The notes under the pieces were generated by a model. The model was not told where the DNA came from, searched no databases, and saw nothing but the letters and a program-made list of their open reading frames with translations. Position numbers and translations under genes: made by a program. From assembly GCF_019969845.1 (NCBI RefSeq), contig NZ_JAHXYR010000006.1, positions 124,001-188,000 on the forward strand: a stretch of DNA of 64,000 nt. The letters run 5' to 3'. Each line of letters opens with the position of its first letter. Position 1 is the stretch's first letter. Source of the DNA: Sphingobacterium sp. GVS05A (GTDB taxonomy: Bacteria > Bacteroidota > Bacteroidia > Sphingobacteriales > Sphingobacteriaceae). Below, in pieces: positions 25,147-35,601 of this stretch.

Positions 25147-26331
25147 ATGAAGATGAGAACATATCTATGCATACTGGCCTTGTTCGGCGTTTGTTTATTC
25201 GGCGCATGTTCCAAGATGGATGAATTTACCAAATTCACCGATGGACAGGAAATTGTATATCCTGCGAAGCTAGATTCCATCAAAATACGGTCGGGAAAAT
25301 ATCGGGTACAAGTAGATGGCATCTTTCGGGTGAACGCCGGAGTTTCCGAGCTGCGCGTGTATTGGAACAGTAAACAGGATTCGATGAAGTTTCCGGTAAA
25401 ATTGACTGATGCTATCGATACCGTACATTATGTGATTGAAAATCTACCGGAAGGACCCATGAATTTCGAAATCCGTACAGTAGATAGCCAAGGAAGATTT
25501 TCGGTTCCGACCTTTCTTGTCGGAAACGTTTATGGCGATCGCTATCGTGAAGGACTTTTCCAGCGGACAATATTGGAACAGAATTTTATGGCTGACCAAC
25601 AATTTCAACTTGTCTTACAGGATGTGACACCAAGTGTGGGATTCTATGCCATTCGTATGAATTATAAGAATCAGAACAATACAACTACGGATACTGTCGT
25701 GCGTACGAAAGAGCTGAATGAGAAAATTAACCTGTTGGACTATCTGCCGAATCAGGAGATTGCTTACCAGACTGTATTTCGGCCTGATAGCAATGCGATT
25801 GATACCTTTATGGTGCAGCGCAACAAAATACCGATAAAAAAAGGCGACATCAGTATTTGGTGTCTGAAGAATTACAAAACTCCGTTTACAGCGACGGCTT
25901 TCGATGGCAACCGTTGGGGAAATCTGGATCATTGGATAACCAATACGAGTATGAAAAACCACAATGGCTATGGTGGCTTTGGTTCGGATGATGGTGGTGT
26001 AGTTAATATTGAAGCCGGATGGGGCGCTCCTGCGATCGTAAATGGTAAAATTGAGCAAAAAGTAACCTTATTCCCCGGTAAATATCGTTTTTTTTGTAAC
26101 TTATCCTGGACAAATTATGATCAACCGCCAGCAAAACTGGTTGTTAGCAAAGCAAACAGTGGAATTCCAGATCTTGAGCAGATTCAACAGGCAATGGCCC
26201 ATGCTGATGTTAAATCAGATGGTGTTTATTTTGAAATCAAAGAAAAGGTTATTGTCAATATGGGGATGCTGGTCAATTTTCAACCTGACCATTACATGAA
26301 GATAAACGCTTTTCAAATCAATTTACAATAA
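25147..26331 (+). CDS. DUF4998-type surface lipoprotein
   Basis: About 394 residues from ATG 25147 (another ATG six bases later; the frame is open to 25117, inside the previous gene, but that would spoil the signal peptide). Lipobox in CLFGACSKMDEF. The segment FTKFTDGQEIVYPAKLDSIK is the recognisable DUF4998 opening. The C-terminal third (HNGYGGFGSDDGGVVNIEAGWG) looks like a beta-sandwich glycan-binding domain. It is paired with the DUF4959/DUF5000 protein, as in many Bacteroidota loci, and probably helps capture the polysaccharide. Confidence 0.8.
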   Translation: MKMRTYLCILALFGVCLFGACSKMDEFTKFTDGQEIVYPAKLDSIKIRSGKYRVQVDGIFRVNAGVSELRVYWNSKQDSMKFPVKLTDAIDTVHYVIENLPEGPMNFEIRTVDSQGRFSVPTFLVGNVYGDRYREGLFQRTILEQNFMADQQFQLVLQDVTPSVGFYAIRMNYKNQNNTTTDTVVRTKELNEKINLLDYLPNQEIAYQTVFRPDSNAIDTFMVQRNKIPIKKGDISIWCLKNYKTPFTATAFDGNRWGNLDHWITNTSMKNHNGYGGFGSDDGGVVNIEAGWGAPAIVNGKIEQKVTLFPGKYRFFCNLSWTNYDQPPAKLVVSKANSGIPDLEQIQQAMAHADVKSDGVYFEIKEKVIVNMGMLVNFQPDHYMKINAFQINLQ

Positions 26332-26342
26332 TATCAAGCAGA

Positions 26343-28367
26343 ATGAAGACAGTTATTTTTGCGCTAAGTTTTATGCTATGTACCTTCATGTTATACGCAC
26401 AGCCTTTTCAGGTCAAGAAAAATGGCCTAACGTTGACCTATAACAAACAAGATGGAACATATTCACTAAGTAAAGATCAAGTCGCCTATATACAGCAAGC
26501 AAGTGCCTATCTGGCACTTGCTAATGGACAGAAAATTAGTACAGATAAACTGACAGGAACCCGCAGCGTCACAGAAAAGCCCATTCAGGACAATTTAGGC
26601 AAAGGTATACAGTATACCATTTCTGTTAAAACCCAACAGGGCATCACATTGCTGCAGCATTTTTATTTCTACGACACAATAGATGGTGTCATCCTTGAAC
26701 TGGAAGTTAGGGGTAAAAATATAGCCAGTAATGAACTTGTGCCGATCTGGTCAAATGCTTCAATTGCCGGTCTGGGAAAATCCTTGTATCAGCTGGCCGT
26801 TCCTTTTGATAACGATACGTTTATTTCGTATGAAAACAATATCCTCGCAAAGAATAGTAAGCGCAGCGCCGAGGTCGGAGTTGTATACGATAAGGACAGT
26901 GGAAAAGGTCTGTTGATTGGTTCATTGGATCAATCCGTCTGGAAATCGGGTATTGCGATCAAAGGAGATCAGGGGCAATATACCCACCTGGCAGCACAGG
27001 CGGGATTTACAGATGTAACTATCACACGTGATTCCATGGCGCACGGGACGGTGAAGGGGGATGTAATTCGCTCCCCAAAATACCTCGTGTCTTACGACAA
27101 GGATTGGCGCATTGGGCTCGAAAACTATGCTAAAATCCACCGGAAGCTATCGCCGGCCTATGTGAAATCTTGGCAAGGAGCCACACCTGTCGGTTGGAAC
27201 AGCTGGGGCGTTATACAGGAAAAACTTAATTTTCAGAATGCCACGGGCACGGCAGACTATTTTGCGAAAGATATTCCTTATTTCCGCAACGCAGATGGCG
27301 AGGCTTTTATAGATCTTGACTCTTTCTGGGATAATATGACACCCGGAGGTATGTCAGGCGACTACACACAGCTGAAGCAATTTGTTCGCTATTGTGACTC
27401 TTTGGGCCTCAAGCCCGGTGTGTATTGGGCGCCTTTTACAGACTGGGGCCATGGGAGTGGACCCGACCGCAAGGCGGAGGGAAGCCAGTTTACCTTTGGC
27501 CAGCTTTGGACCAAAACCCAAAAAGGCTACCACAATTTAGATGGTGGACGTGCCTTGGATCCGACACATCCCGGTACGTTGGCCCGTATGGATGTGATCC
27601 TGGGGAAATTGGTCGACTGTGGTTTCCGAATGATCAAGGTCGATTTCCTCTCTCATGCGGCAATCGAATCCACAGGTTTTTACGATAAGAAAATTCAGAC
27701 AGGTATGCAGGCTTATGCTGTGGGAATGAAACATCTCGTCGACGTGCTGCAGGGTAAAATGTTGATCTACGCAGCAATTTCTCCTTCCTTGGCGACAGCC
27801 CAATTTGCACACATGCGCAGAATAGCCTGCGACGCCTGGAAGACGATCGACCAAACACAGTATACCTTAAATAGTGTTAGTTACGGCTGGTGGCAAACTT
27901 ATCTCTACGACTTTATCGATGCCGACCACCTTGTCTTTCATGATGAAAGCCCTGAAGTCAATAAGGCCAGATTGCTTTCGGGTGTGGTAACGGGGACCAT
28001 TATCCTTGGTGACGACCTGTCCAAAAAAGAAAACTGGCAGCCTAAGATGAATCAATATCTGCAGGATCCCGAAATTTTAAAAATCATAGCCGACGGTAAA
28101 AGCTTCCGTCCGGCAGGATTTGTAGAAGGAAAAGCAGCAAATACGTATTATTACAAAAAGATTGGAACAGCGCTGTATGTGGCCGTATTTAATTACAATA
28201 CAGCCCCGGCAGCAATAAACATAGATTTTAAACAGATTGGCCTGGCGCCAAATACAACATATAAGGCGGTGGAACTGTTTGAAAAAACAGCGCAGGAATT
28301 TGTCGCTGAGAAATCCATTGCCTTTGAGCAGGCAGGTGCAAAATTATTTAAGATTGCCCTGTTTTAA
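26343..28367 (+). CDS. Alpha-galactosidase-like glycoside hydrolase (clan GH-D), secreted
   Basis: 674 residues with a signal peptide ending near LYAQP. After a beta-rich N-terminal domain the barrel begins at about residue 285 with TPVGWNSWGVIQ, followed by EAFIDLDSFWDNM, KPGVYWAPFTDWG, and RMIKVDFLSHAAIES, whose Asp fits the clan-D nucleophile, then AQFAHMRRIACDAWKT. This pattern is that of GH27/GH36-related enzymes acting on alpha-galactosides or similar sugars. The exact family is not clear by eye. It follows the DUF4998 gene by 11 bases, so it belongs to the locus 2 operon. Confidence 0.8.
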   Translation: MKTVIFALSFMLCTFMLYAQPFQVKKNGLTLTYNKQDGTYSLSKDQVAYIQQASAYLALANGQKISTDKLTGTRSVTEKPIQDNLGKGIQYTISVKTQQGITLLQHFYFYDTIDGVILELEVRGKNIASNELVPIWSNASIAGLGKSLYQLAVPFDNDTFISYENNILAKNSKRSAEVGVVYDKDSGKGLLIGSLDQSVWKSGIAIKGDQGQYTHLAAQAGFTDVTITRDSMAHGTVKGDVIRSPKYLVSYDKDWRIGLENYAKIHRKLSPAYVKSWQGATPVGWNSWGVIQEKLNFQNATGTADYFAKDIPYFRNADGEAFIDLDSFWDNMTPGGMSGDYTQLKQFVRYCDSLGLKPGVYWAPFTDWGHGSGPDRKAEGSQFTFGQLWTKTQKGYHNLDGGRALDPTHPGTLARMDVILGKLVDCGFRMIKVDFLSHAAIESTGFYDKKIQTGMQAYAVGMKHLVDVLQGKMLIYAAISPSLATAQFAHMRRIACDAWKTIDQTQYTLNSVSYGWWQTYLYDFIDADHLVFHDESPEVNKARLLSGVVTGTIILGDDLSKKENWQPKMNQYLQDPEILKIIADGKSFRPAGFVEGKAANTYYYKKIGTALYVAVFNYNTAPAAINIDFKQIGLAPNTTYKAVELFEKTAQEFVAEKSIAFEQAGAKLFKIALF

Positions 28368-28376
28368 TCACAATAT

Positions 28377-29417
28377 ATGAAGATAAGCAAAGAAGAAAAT
28401 TTTAAAGTATTGATCGATCGGATCAAACGCCTGGAGGCATTGAATACACTCTCTAAACATGAATGTATTGTGCAGGGGGTGTTGGATGCTATTGATGCCA
28501 ATGAACTGGAGGTACATGCCAGTTTACCTTCTGTCAATAACTTGATCCAATACCTGGGGTATGCACGCGAAACCTTCGCAAAGGCGTACCGTGATCTGAT
28601 TGCCCACGGAGTCGTGGAATCGAAAAACAGAAAAGGATATTTTGTGGTGAGCAACAATACACAGATGAAACAAAAAGTTGCGGTGCTGCTGTATGCATAC
28701 GATACCTTTCAAGATACCTTGGTGAATGAACTGCGGACCAACCTTCCCGAAGAAGTAAGCGTGGATCTCTTTTTCCATCACAACAATATGGAAACCTTTG
28801 AAGATATTTTCAATCGTATTCAGGGACGATATACGGTATATATTGTTGCTCCGATTGAAAATAAAGATTCCGAAATGCTGTTACGTTCCATCCCGGCATC
28901 CAAATTATTGATTATTGATCGTTTGATGGATCTTGGCGATGATTATTCCTATGTTTCCCAGGAATTTGAGGCAGCCACTTATGCCGTTTTTCAGGAACTT
29001 TATCCAAAGATCAAAAAGTATAAAGAAGTGATCTTCTATTTTAGGGAAAATACAGCCGAACCCAATGAAATCAAAAATGCTTTCTTACGCTTTCTGAAAG
29101 ACTATAAAGTAAAAGGACGTATCGAAAAGCAATACTATGTGGGGGATCTAAAAAAGGGAAAACTGTATTTTACCATTCATAATCCGGAGCTCTATCAGAT
29201 GTTGAAAGAGGTGCTGCAAAAAGGCTGGACCCTCGGGCAGGATCTGGGAATTCTTTCGCATAATGATGATGTCATCAAAGAGATTATCAGCGGCGGTATA
29301 ACCACCTTTTCGACAAGTTTTGCACGTATCGGATCGGAAGCAGCCAAGTTTGTGCTCGAAAGAACGTTGATCAAAGAAGTGGTGCCAACGACATTGGCAG
29401 ACCGCAACTCTGTCTAA
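28377..29417 (+). CDS. GntR-family regulator with a LacI-type sugar-binding domain
   Basis: 346 residues. N-terminal winged helix (about 25-90): LEVHASLPSVNNLIQYLG, ARETFAKAYRDLIAHGVVES, KNRKGYFVVS. The remainder resembles a periplasmic-binding-protein fold used for effector sensing in LacI-type proteins (KVAVLLYAYDTFQDTLVNEL; ILSHNDDVIKEIISGGITTFS). It begins nine bases after the hydrolase and leads into the symporter gene, so it probably senses a monosaccharide or disaccharide released by this locus and represses it. No operator was identified. Confidence 0.87.
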   Translation: MKISKEENFKVLIDRIKRLEALNTLSKHECIVQGVLDAIDANELEVHASLPSVNNLIQYLGYARETFAKAYRDLIAHGVVESKNRKGYFVVSNNTQMKQKVAVLLYAYDTFQDTLVNELRTNLPEEVSVDLFFHHNNMETFEDIFNRIQGRYTVYIVAPIENKDSEMLLRSIPASKLLIIDRLMDLGDDYSYVSQEFEAATYAVFQELYPKIKKYKEVIFYFRENTAEPNEIKNAFLRFLKDYKVKGRIEKQYYVGDLKKGKLYFTIHNPELYQMLKEVLQKGWTLGQDLGILSHNDDVIKEIISGGITTFSTSFARIGSEAAKFVLERTLIKEVVPTTLADRNSV

Positions 29418-29435
29418 AATAAGGAAGTTTTTAAG

Positions 29436-31031
29436 ATGATAGTTTTTAGTTTTTGTCTTTTTACCGGTTTGGTTGCTTTGGGATCCTTATGGAAGTTTAA
29501 AACCAACTATTCCAATACCTTAAATGGCTTTTTCCTTGCAGGAAAGAGCAACAGTTTTTGGATGGTGGGCTCGGCTTTGCTGTTGACCAACCTGAGCGCC
29601 AACCAGTTTATTGGTGAAAATGAATCGGTCTATATCAACAACCTGTCGGTCATCGGCTGGGGTGTGAGCTCGGTGGTCGCGATGCTCCTGGTTTCGGAAT
29701 TTCTGCTACCTATCTATTTTAAACATGGTTTTCGGACAGTGCCGGACTTCCTTGCGCTGCGGTTTGATCCAAAAACTAAAATGTTGGTATCTATACTTAT
29801 TCTGGTTGGATACATCGTTAACTTATTGCCACCGGTATTATACGGTGGTGCGCTAAGTCTGGCCACGATGTTTGATGTGCCCGGACTGTTGCACATCGGT
29901 TATTGGCAGAGTATCTGGATACTGGTCTGGGCCCTGGGCATCATTGGGAGCTTATACAGCATATTGGGGGGATTGAAGTTGATTTCCCTGTCTGACCTAG
30001 GCTTGGGCCTCTGTCTGTTTTTGCTCGCACTGCTGATTCCGATTTTTGCCTTTTGGCATTTGGGCAATGGCGATATCTGGACGGGGGTGCTCCAGTTATT
30101 TCACGACAAGAAAGAACATCTCAATGCTGTGGGATCCAAACAGGATGCTGTGCCCTTTTCGACCTTGTTTACCGGGATGCTCCTGATCAACTTTTACTAT
30201 TGGGGCATGGAACCCTATATTGCACAACAGGCATTAAGCGCTAAAAACTTAAAGGAAGCACAGAAAGGAATGACTTTGGCTGCGGGAGGTAAGCTCCTGA
30301 TGCCGCTGCTGATCAATTTACCGGGCCTTTTGGCGGTACACTTATTGCCGCATGTGCGGCCTACAGCTTCCGTTTTTCCAAAACTTATTGTACTGATCTT
30401 TCCCGATGTGCTGATTGGTTTTTCCTTGGCACTGGTCTTTGGTGCTGCAATGACGACCTATACTGCTGGACTTCAGAGCTGTGGTAGCTTATTTATTTTT
30501 AATATTTATAAACCTTACCTGGAACGTAAAAACAGAACGCTCAGTGAAAGGGAGCTGGTCAGAAAAGGAAAACTGTTTGAATTGATCATCTCTATCTCGG
30601 CCATGTTTATTGCACCTTTTATCCTTTTTGCCCACGACGGGTTTTATACGTACCTGCAAACCGTATCGGGGCTGTTCAATATGCCCATTTTCACCATTAT
30701 GATCTTGGGGATTCTATCGCGCCGTGTCACGCCAAGGATGGCACAAATCGGCCTGTTCCTGTACATGTTCAGCTATTTCATCCTGGTGTTTGTCTGGAAG
30801 ACAGAGCTGCACTATCTGCACTTGTTCGCGCTGTTGTTTATCGCTGTGGCACTGGTCATCTGGGGAGGAAGTAAATTGAGCCAGCCAGACTATCTATCGG
30901 AGTATCAATTTGAGTTTTCGGGCCAGGACAAGGGCAGCTATTGGAAGGGAAGGTACCGGATCGGCGCCTTTCTCATCCTATTGATGATTGTCATCTATTT
31001 TGTTTTTTCACCATTGGGCATCGCTCAATAA
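29436..31031 (+). CDS. Sodium:solute symporter (SSS/SGLT family)
   Basis: 531 residues with about 13-14 membrane segments. SSS features: NTLNGFFLAGKSNSFWMVG at the start, SALLLTNLSANQFIGENES around the first core helix, and GFSLALVFGAAMTTYTAGLQSCGSL, the serine/threonine-rich helix of the sodium site. It should carry a sugar freed in the periplasm across the inner membrane with sodium. It sits between the GntR regulator and a GH95 gene, so galactose, fucose or a similar sugar is a fair guess; the sequence alone does not say which. Confidence 0.9.
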   Translation: MIVFSFCLFTGLVALGSLWKFKTNYSNTLNGFFLAGKSNSFWMVGSALLLTNLSANQFIGENESVYINNLSVIGWGVSSVVAMLLVSEFLLPIYFKHGFRTVPDFLALRFDPKTKMLVSILILVGYIVNLLPPVLYGGALSLATMFDVPGLLHIGYWQSIWILVWALGIIGSLYSILGGLKLISLSDLGLGLCLFLLALLIPIFAFWHLGNGDIWTGVLQLFHDKKEHLNAVGSKQDAVPFSTLFTGMLLINFYYWGMEPYIAQQALSAKNLKEAQKGMTLAAGGKLLMPLLINLPGLLAVHLLPHVRPTASVFPKLIVLIFPDVLIGFSLALVFGAAMTTYTAGLQSCGSLFIFNIYKPYLERKNRTLSERELVRKGKLFELIISISAMFIAPFILFAHDGFYTYLQTVSGLFNMPIFTIMILGILSRRVTPRMAQIGLFLYMFSYFILVFVWKTELHYLHLFALLFIAVALVIWGGSKLSQPDYLSEYQFEFSGQDKGSYWKGRYRIGAFLILLMIVIYFVFSPLGIAQ

Positions 31032-31046
31032 ATTGTATAAGTCGCT

Positions 31047-33293
31047 ATGTTAATGCACAGAAAAATTAAATGCCTCATCTTTATATGCTTGACCCTCTAT
31101 TCGGCCACATCGTATGCACAACGCTATTACCTCTGGGATAATAAGCCCGCAACGGACTGGATGACTGAAGCATACCCCATCGGAAATGGACGAATTGGCG
31201 CTATGATCTTCGCGGGCGTAAATCAGGAACATATTCAATTTAATGAAAATAGCCTATGGACAGGTGATGAACAGGAAACAGGTGCCTATCAGGCTTTTGG
31301 TGATCTTTTTGTTCGCTTTGACTCCGATGTTAATAAATCCTTTACCACCTATAGCCGAAAATTGAATTTGGATAAAGGGCTGCATGAAATAGCTTATCAG
31401 CAGGATGGACAGCAAATCAACCGTCGGTATTTTGCGAGTCAGCCCGATCAGGTCATGGTATTTGACTATGCAAACAGTAAAAAAGGGAAACTCAATGCCC
31501 AGATTGCACTTCAGGATGCACATGGGCAGGCGGTGCAGGTAGAAGATGGTCATCTGTGGTTTCAGGGAACGCTCGACAATGGTATGCGGTATGCCGCACA
31601 GGTACGCGTGCAGGTTGTTGGTGGTTCACTTTCCAAAACGACAGATGAAAAAGGACAGGCTGTCCTTACCGTAAAATCTGCCGATCGACTTATTCTGCTG
31701 CTGAGTGCCGCAACTGATTATGCCAATACACGGGCTACCAAATGGAAGTCGGCCGAAGAACCGATGAAGGTCAATGAACGTTATCTGCAGCAAGCGGAAA
31801 AATATGGCGTAAATAAGCTGCTGGCACGGCACGTTGCAGATTATACAGCGCTGTTCAACCGCGTGGAGCTTGATCTCGACCATAGCCAGCTGGACAGCAA
31901 GCAAACAACAAAAGCACTGTTGGAAGCCTATAAAAAACAGCCGATCCCGGCTCTGGAAGCATTGGTATACCAATATGGACGTTATTTGCTGATCAGTTCC
32001 TCACGGAAGGGCGGTTTGCCTGCAAACCTGCAGGGACTCTGGAACAACAGTAACAATCCACCATGGCGCTCAGATTACCATTCCAATATCAATGTACAGA
32101 TGAACTATTGGCCTGCAGAAGTCGCTAATCTGCGTGAATCGGCCTGGCCTTACCTCGATTATATCAATAGCATGCGTGAGGTGAAAAAAATAAATACACA
32201 AAAGGAATTTCCAGGCGTAAGAGGCTGGACCGTAAAGACCGAAAATAATATCTTCGGTGGGGAGAGCTTCCTTTGGAACACCCCCGGAAGTGCTTGGTAT
32301 GCACAGGCGCTCTGGGAGCATTATGCCTTTAACAAGGACGAGAAATACCTACGCGAATTTGCATACCCGATTTTAAAAGAAATAAGCGAGTTTTGGGATG
32401 ATCGTCTGGTTCGAAGACCGGACGGAACTGTGGTGGCGCCAAAGGGCTGGTCGCCGGAACATGGCCCCACAGAGGATGCCGTGAGCTATGACCACCAGAT
32501 TATTTACGATCTCTTTAACAACTACATCCAGGCGAGCACAATTCTGAAGTTGGACACCGATTACCGTAAGCATATCACGGCACTTCGCGATGCGCTGCTC
32601 AAACCCAAAATCGGTAAATGGGGACAGCTGCAGGAGTGGGAAACGGATCGTGATGATCCAGAGGACAAGCACCGCCATGTATCGCATCTGTTTGGTCTGT
32701 ATCCCGGTAACCAATTCTCTGTTTTAAAAACACCGGAACTGGCCAAAGCTGCACGAGTTACCCTCACCGCGCGTGGCGACGAATCGACCGGTTGGTCCAT
32801 GGCCTGGAAGGTTGCCTTTTGGGCGAGATTACAGGATGGAAATCATGCCTATAAGATTTTAACGAATTTCATTAACCTCGTTGGCGGAGAGGGCATCGAT
32901 TATAACAATGGAGGCGGAGTGTATGCCAACTTGCTCTGCGCGCATCCACCCTTTCAGATTGATGGCAACTTGGGTTATGTAGCTGCGGTGAGTGAAATGT
33001 TGCTGCAGTCGCAAACGGATGTGCTGGAATTACTTCCTGCACTGCCTGATCGCTGGTCGGCCGGAACAGTTAAAGGACTCAAAGCCCGTGGCAATGTACA
33101 CATCGAAAAGATGGAATGGAATAATAGCCGCATTAAGCAGCTTATTCTTTCTTCGCCGCAGGATCAAACGATTCAGGTGTTAAGTCCTTCCCCATTGGCA
33201 GGTCTAAGCCCACAGCAGGAAATCAATGGTAAATACCTTTATAAGGTTCAATTGAAAGCAAACAAAATAGTCAAGTTCGTTAACAAATCCTAA
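31047..33293 (+). CDS. GH95 alpha-L-fucosidase-like hydrolase (first of two)
   Basis: 748 residues with a signal peptide ending near SYAQR. GH95 marks: EAYPIGNGRIGAMIFAGV, IQFNENSLWTG, LPANLQGLWNNSNNPPWRSD, then YHSNINVQMNYWPAEVANL, where the NxN pair belongs to the active site, SPEHGPTEDAVSYDHQI (candidate acid Glu) and HPPFQIDGNLGYVAAVSEML (Asp). GH95 enzymes remove terminal alpha-1,2-L-fucose, or in some members alpha-L-galactose. It starts 15 bases after the symporter. A second GH95 at 37594 is only distantly similar, so the two may handle different linkages. Confidence 0.9.
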   Translation: MLMHRKIKCLIFICLTLYSATSYAQRYYLWDNKPATDWMTEAYPIGNGRIGAMIFAGVNQEHIQFNENSLWTGDEQETGAYQAFGDLFVRFDSDVNKSFTTYSRKLNLDKGLHEIAYQQDGQQINRRYFASQPDQVMVFDYANSKKGKLNAQIALQDAHGQAVQVEDGHLWFQGTLDNGMRYAAQVRVQVVGGSLSKTTDEKGQAVLTVKSADRLILLLSAATDYANTRATKWKSAEEPMKVNERYLQQAEKYGVNKLLARHVADYTALFNRVELDLDHSQLDSKQTTKALLEAYKKQPIPALEALVYQYGRYLLISSSRKGGLPANLQGLWNNSNNPPWRSDYHSNINVQMNYWPAEVANLRESAWPYLDYINSMREVKKINTQKEFPGVRGWTVKTENNIFGGESFLWNTPGSAWYAQALWEHYAFNKDEKYLREFAYPILKEISEFWDDRLVRRPDGTVVAPKGWSPEHGPTEDAVSYDHQIIYDLFNNYIQASTILKLDTDYRKHITALRDALLKPKIGKWGQLQEWETDRDDPEDKHRHVSHLFGLYPGNQFSVLKTPELAKAARVTLTARGDESTGWSMAWKVAFWARLQDGNHAYKILTNFINLVGGEGIDYNNGGGVYANLLCAHPPFQIDGNLGYVAAVSEMLLQSQTDVLELLPALPDRWSAGTVKGLKARGNVHIEKMEWNNSRIKQLILSSPQDQTIQVLSPSPLAGLSPQQEINGKYLYKVQLKANKIVKFVNKS

Positions 33294-33305
33294 ATCTATT
33301 TATAT

Positions 33306-35504
33306 ATGCCAACCCATCATTTTAAACATGTTGTACTCGGGCTTTTGATGACCCAGGGGCTTGTCCATCTGGAGGCACAGGCGCAGTCCAAACAGATTCC
33401 TATTGAAACCAGATCGAATGCCCTAGTGTTGGAGTACGATTCCACGAAAACACTGAAAATGCTCTATTACGGTGAAAAATTGAGTGATTCTAAAGAGTAC
33501 TCGACCATTGCAAGCGGTTATAGGCAATTGACAGATTATAGTGGCCTCTCCAACGCGGCGTATACCCCCTCAGGTTCAAAAAACCTACTGGAACCCGCCA
33601 TCAGTGTCGTTCATGCCGATGGTAACCGGTCCCTGGACCTGCGCTATGAAAAGCATGAGGTGAAAAACCTGGATGCCAATGTCAAACAGCTTGATATCAC
33701 CCTAAAAGATCCGGTATACGATATTTATGTCGTTTTACACTACAAATCGTTTTTGAATGAGGACATCATTGAGCAGTGGGCAACGATCCAAAATAAGGAA
33801 AAGAAAGTCATCACGCTGGAAAAATTTGCTTCGGCCAATCTGACCCTGCGCTCCAACGCGTATTGGCTACGGCAGTACCATGGCGACTGGGCAAAAGAAA
33901 TGCAAGTAGAGGAGGCACCCTTGACTCATGGCATTAAAGTGTTGGACAGTAAGCTCGGAACACGCGCGAATTTATTCCAGCCACCTTCCTTTATGGTGTC
34001 ACTGGGCAAGGCGGCATCCGAAGATGAAGGAACAGTACTGATGGCAAGCCTGGGGTATAGTGGGAATTTTAAGGTGGATTTTGAAGTGGATTACCTCAAT
34101 AACCTACGTATCATTGCCGGCATAAATAACTACGCTTCCAATGTAAAATTAGCCAGCAACCAGGAATTTACAACGCCCAAATTGATCTATACCTTGTCGA
34201 CAAAGGGAAAAGGCACCGCCTCCCGAAATCTGCACAATTGGGCCCGTAAATATCAGCTGCTGGATGGAAATGGCGAACGTCTGACTTTACTCAACAATTG
34301 GGAGGCGACCTACTTTGATTTTAATGAACAAAAATTAAAAGGTTTGCTCCAGGATACCAAGAAACTAGGCGTTGATCTATTTTTATTGGATGATGGCTGG
34401 TTTGGAAATAAATATCCGCGTAACAGCGATCACTCCAGTCTAGGAGATTGGCAACCGAACCGGACAAAACTGCCCAATGGTATCGCAACACTCGTGGAAG
34501 AAGCGACCAAGCAGGGCGTTAAATTCGGAATCTGGGTAGAACCCGAAATGGTTAGCCCCAAATCCGAACTCTACGAGCAACATCCGGATTGGGTCGTCAA
34601 ACAGCCACAGCGTGAAGAACATTACTTCCGAAATCAGTTGATCCTGGATCTGACAAATCCCAAGGTGCAGGATTTTGTTTTCCAGATTCTGGACGACCTG
34701 TTTACTAAAAATCCGACATTGGCCTATATCAAATGGGACTGTAATGCGGTCATTTACAATGCGCATTCCGCATTTCTAAAAGACCAGGGTGCTTTCTATG
34801 TTTCGTATGTGGAAGGCCTTTATAAAGTGCTGGAGCGCATTCGTTCGAAGTATCCGAAAGTGCCGATGATGTTATGTTCGGGCGGTGGTGGTCGTGTGGA
34901 CTATGCGGCACTTCGGTACTTTACCGAATTTTGGCCTTCGGACAATACAGACCCTTTGGAGCGTATTTTTATGCAGTACGAGTATTCGTACTTTTTCCCG
35001 GCAATCAGCACCTCAAACCATGTGACAGACTGGGGAAAACAGTCCCTCAAATTCCGTACGGATGTAGCTATGATGGGTAAACTGGGTTTTGATATTGTGG
35101 TGAGCCACCTGAAAGAACAGGATCTGTTATTCTGCCAGCAGGCGGTAAAGAATTACGACGCGCTTAAAGGGACAATCTGGCATGGGGAGCAGTATCGTTT
35201 GGCCGATCCACGTGAAGGAGACTTTGCCGCCCTCAGCTACGTGAATAGTCAAAAAACCGAGGCTGTCATCTTCAACTACCTGGTCAATAACCGCTATGGC
35301 ATCGGAACAACCGATCCTGTCCGTTTAAAAGGACTGGATGCCCAAAAGCAATACCGGGTGGAGGAGATCAACCTGTATCCGGGAACCAAGTCGAGCTTAG
35401 GCCAGGGACAAACCTATTCGGGCGACTACCTGATGAAAGTTGGCGTAAATCCAGACCTGAATAGCAACCGCCCCAGTGTTTTACTAAAAATATCGGCACT
35501 TTAA
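33306..35504 (+). CDS. GH36 alpha-galactosidase, secreted
   Basis: 732 residues with a signal peptide ending near LEAQAQ. GH36 motifs in order: LLNNWEATYFDFNEQKL, GVDLFLLDDGWFGNKY, LGDWQPNRTKLP, KFGIWVEPEMVSPKSELY, LAYIKWDCNAVI (KWDxN with the nucleophile Asp) and CSGGGGRVDYAALRYFTEFW with the acid/base in SDNTDPLER. The protein is a typical size for GH36. It releases alpha-galactose from oligosaccharides. Starts 12 bases after the GH95 stop. A strong hairpin follows at 35517. Confidence 0.94.
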   Translation: MPTHHFKHVVLGLLMTQGLVHLEAQAQSKQIPIETRSNALVLEYDSTKTLKMLYYGEKLSDSKEYSTIASGYRQLTDYSGLSNAAYTPSGSKNLLEPAISVVHADGNRSLDLRYEKHEVKNLDANVKQLDITLKDPVYDIYVVLHYKSFLNEDIIEQWATIQNKEKKVITLEKFASANLTLRSNAYWLRQYHGDWAKEMQVEEAPLTHGIKVLDSKLGTRANLFQPPSFMVSLGKAASEDEGTVLMASLGYSGNFKVDFEVDYLNNLRIIAGINNYASNVKLASNQEFTTPKLIYTLSTKGKGTASRNLHNWARKYQLLDGNGERLTLLNNWEATYFDFNEQKLKGLLQDTKKLGVDLFLLDDGWFGNKYPRNSDHSSLGDWQPNRTKLPNGIATLVEEATKQGVKFGIWVEPEMVSPKSELYEQHPDWVVKQPQREEHYFRNQLILDLTNPKVQDFVFQILDDLFTKNPTLAYIKWDCNAVIYNAHSAFLKDQGAFYVSYVEGLYKVLERIRSKYPKVPMMLCSGGGGRVDYAALRYFTEFWPSDNTDPLERIFMQYEYSYFFPAISTSNHVTDWGKQSLKFRTDVAMMGKLGFDIVVSHLKEQDLLFCQQAVKNYDALKGTIWHGEQYRLADPREGDFAALSYVNSQKTEAVIFNYLVNNRYGIGTTDPVRLKGLDAQKQYRVEEINLYPGTKSSLGQGQTYSGDYLMKVGVNPDLNSNRPSVLLKISAL

Positions 35505-35516
35505 AAGAATAACTGT

Positions 35517-35563
35517 GGCACATCCGAAGCTCCGACGCTAACAGCCCGGACTTCGGATGCGCC
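35517..35563 (+). terminator. Strong hairpin between the GH36 and esterase genes
   Basis: GGCACATCCGAAG (35517-35529) pairs with CTTCGGATGCGCC (35551-35563), 12 of 13 positions, and the loop extends the stem with TCCG/CGGA. No T-run follows, so it may stabilise or process the mRNA, giving different levels of the genes on each side, instead of ending transcription. Confidence 0.5.
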
Positions 35564-35601
35564 AAATGTATAAACCCAATTGAGCAACAAACTCAAAAAT
35601 C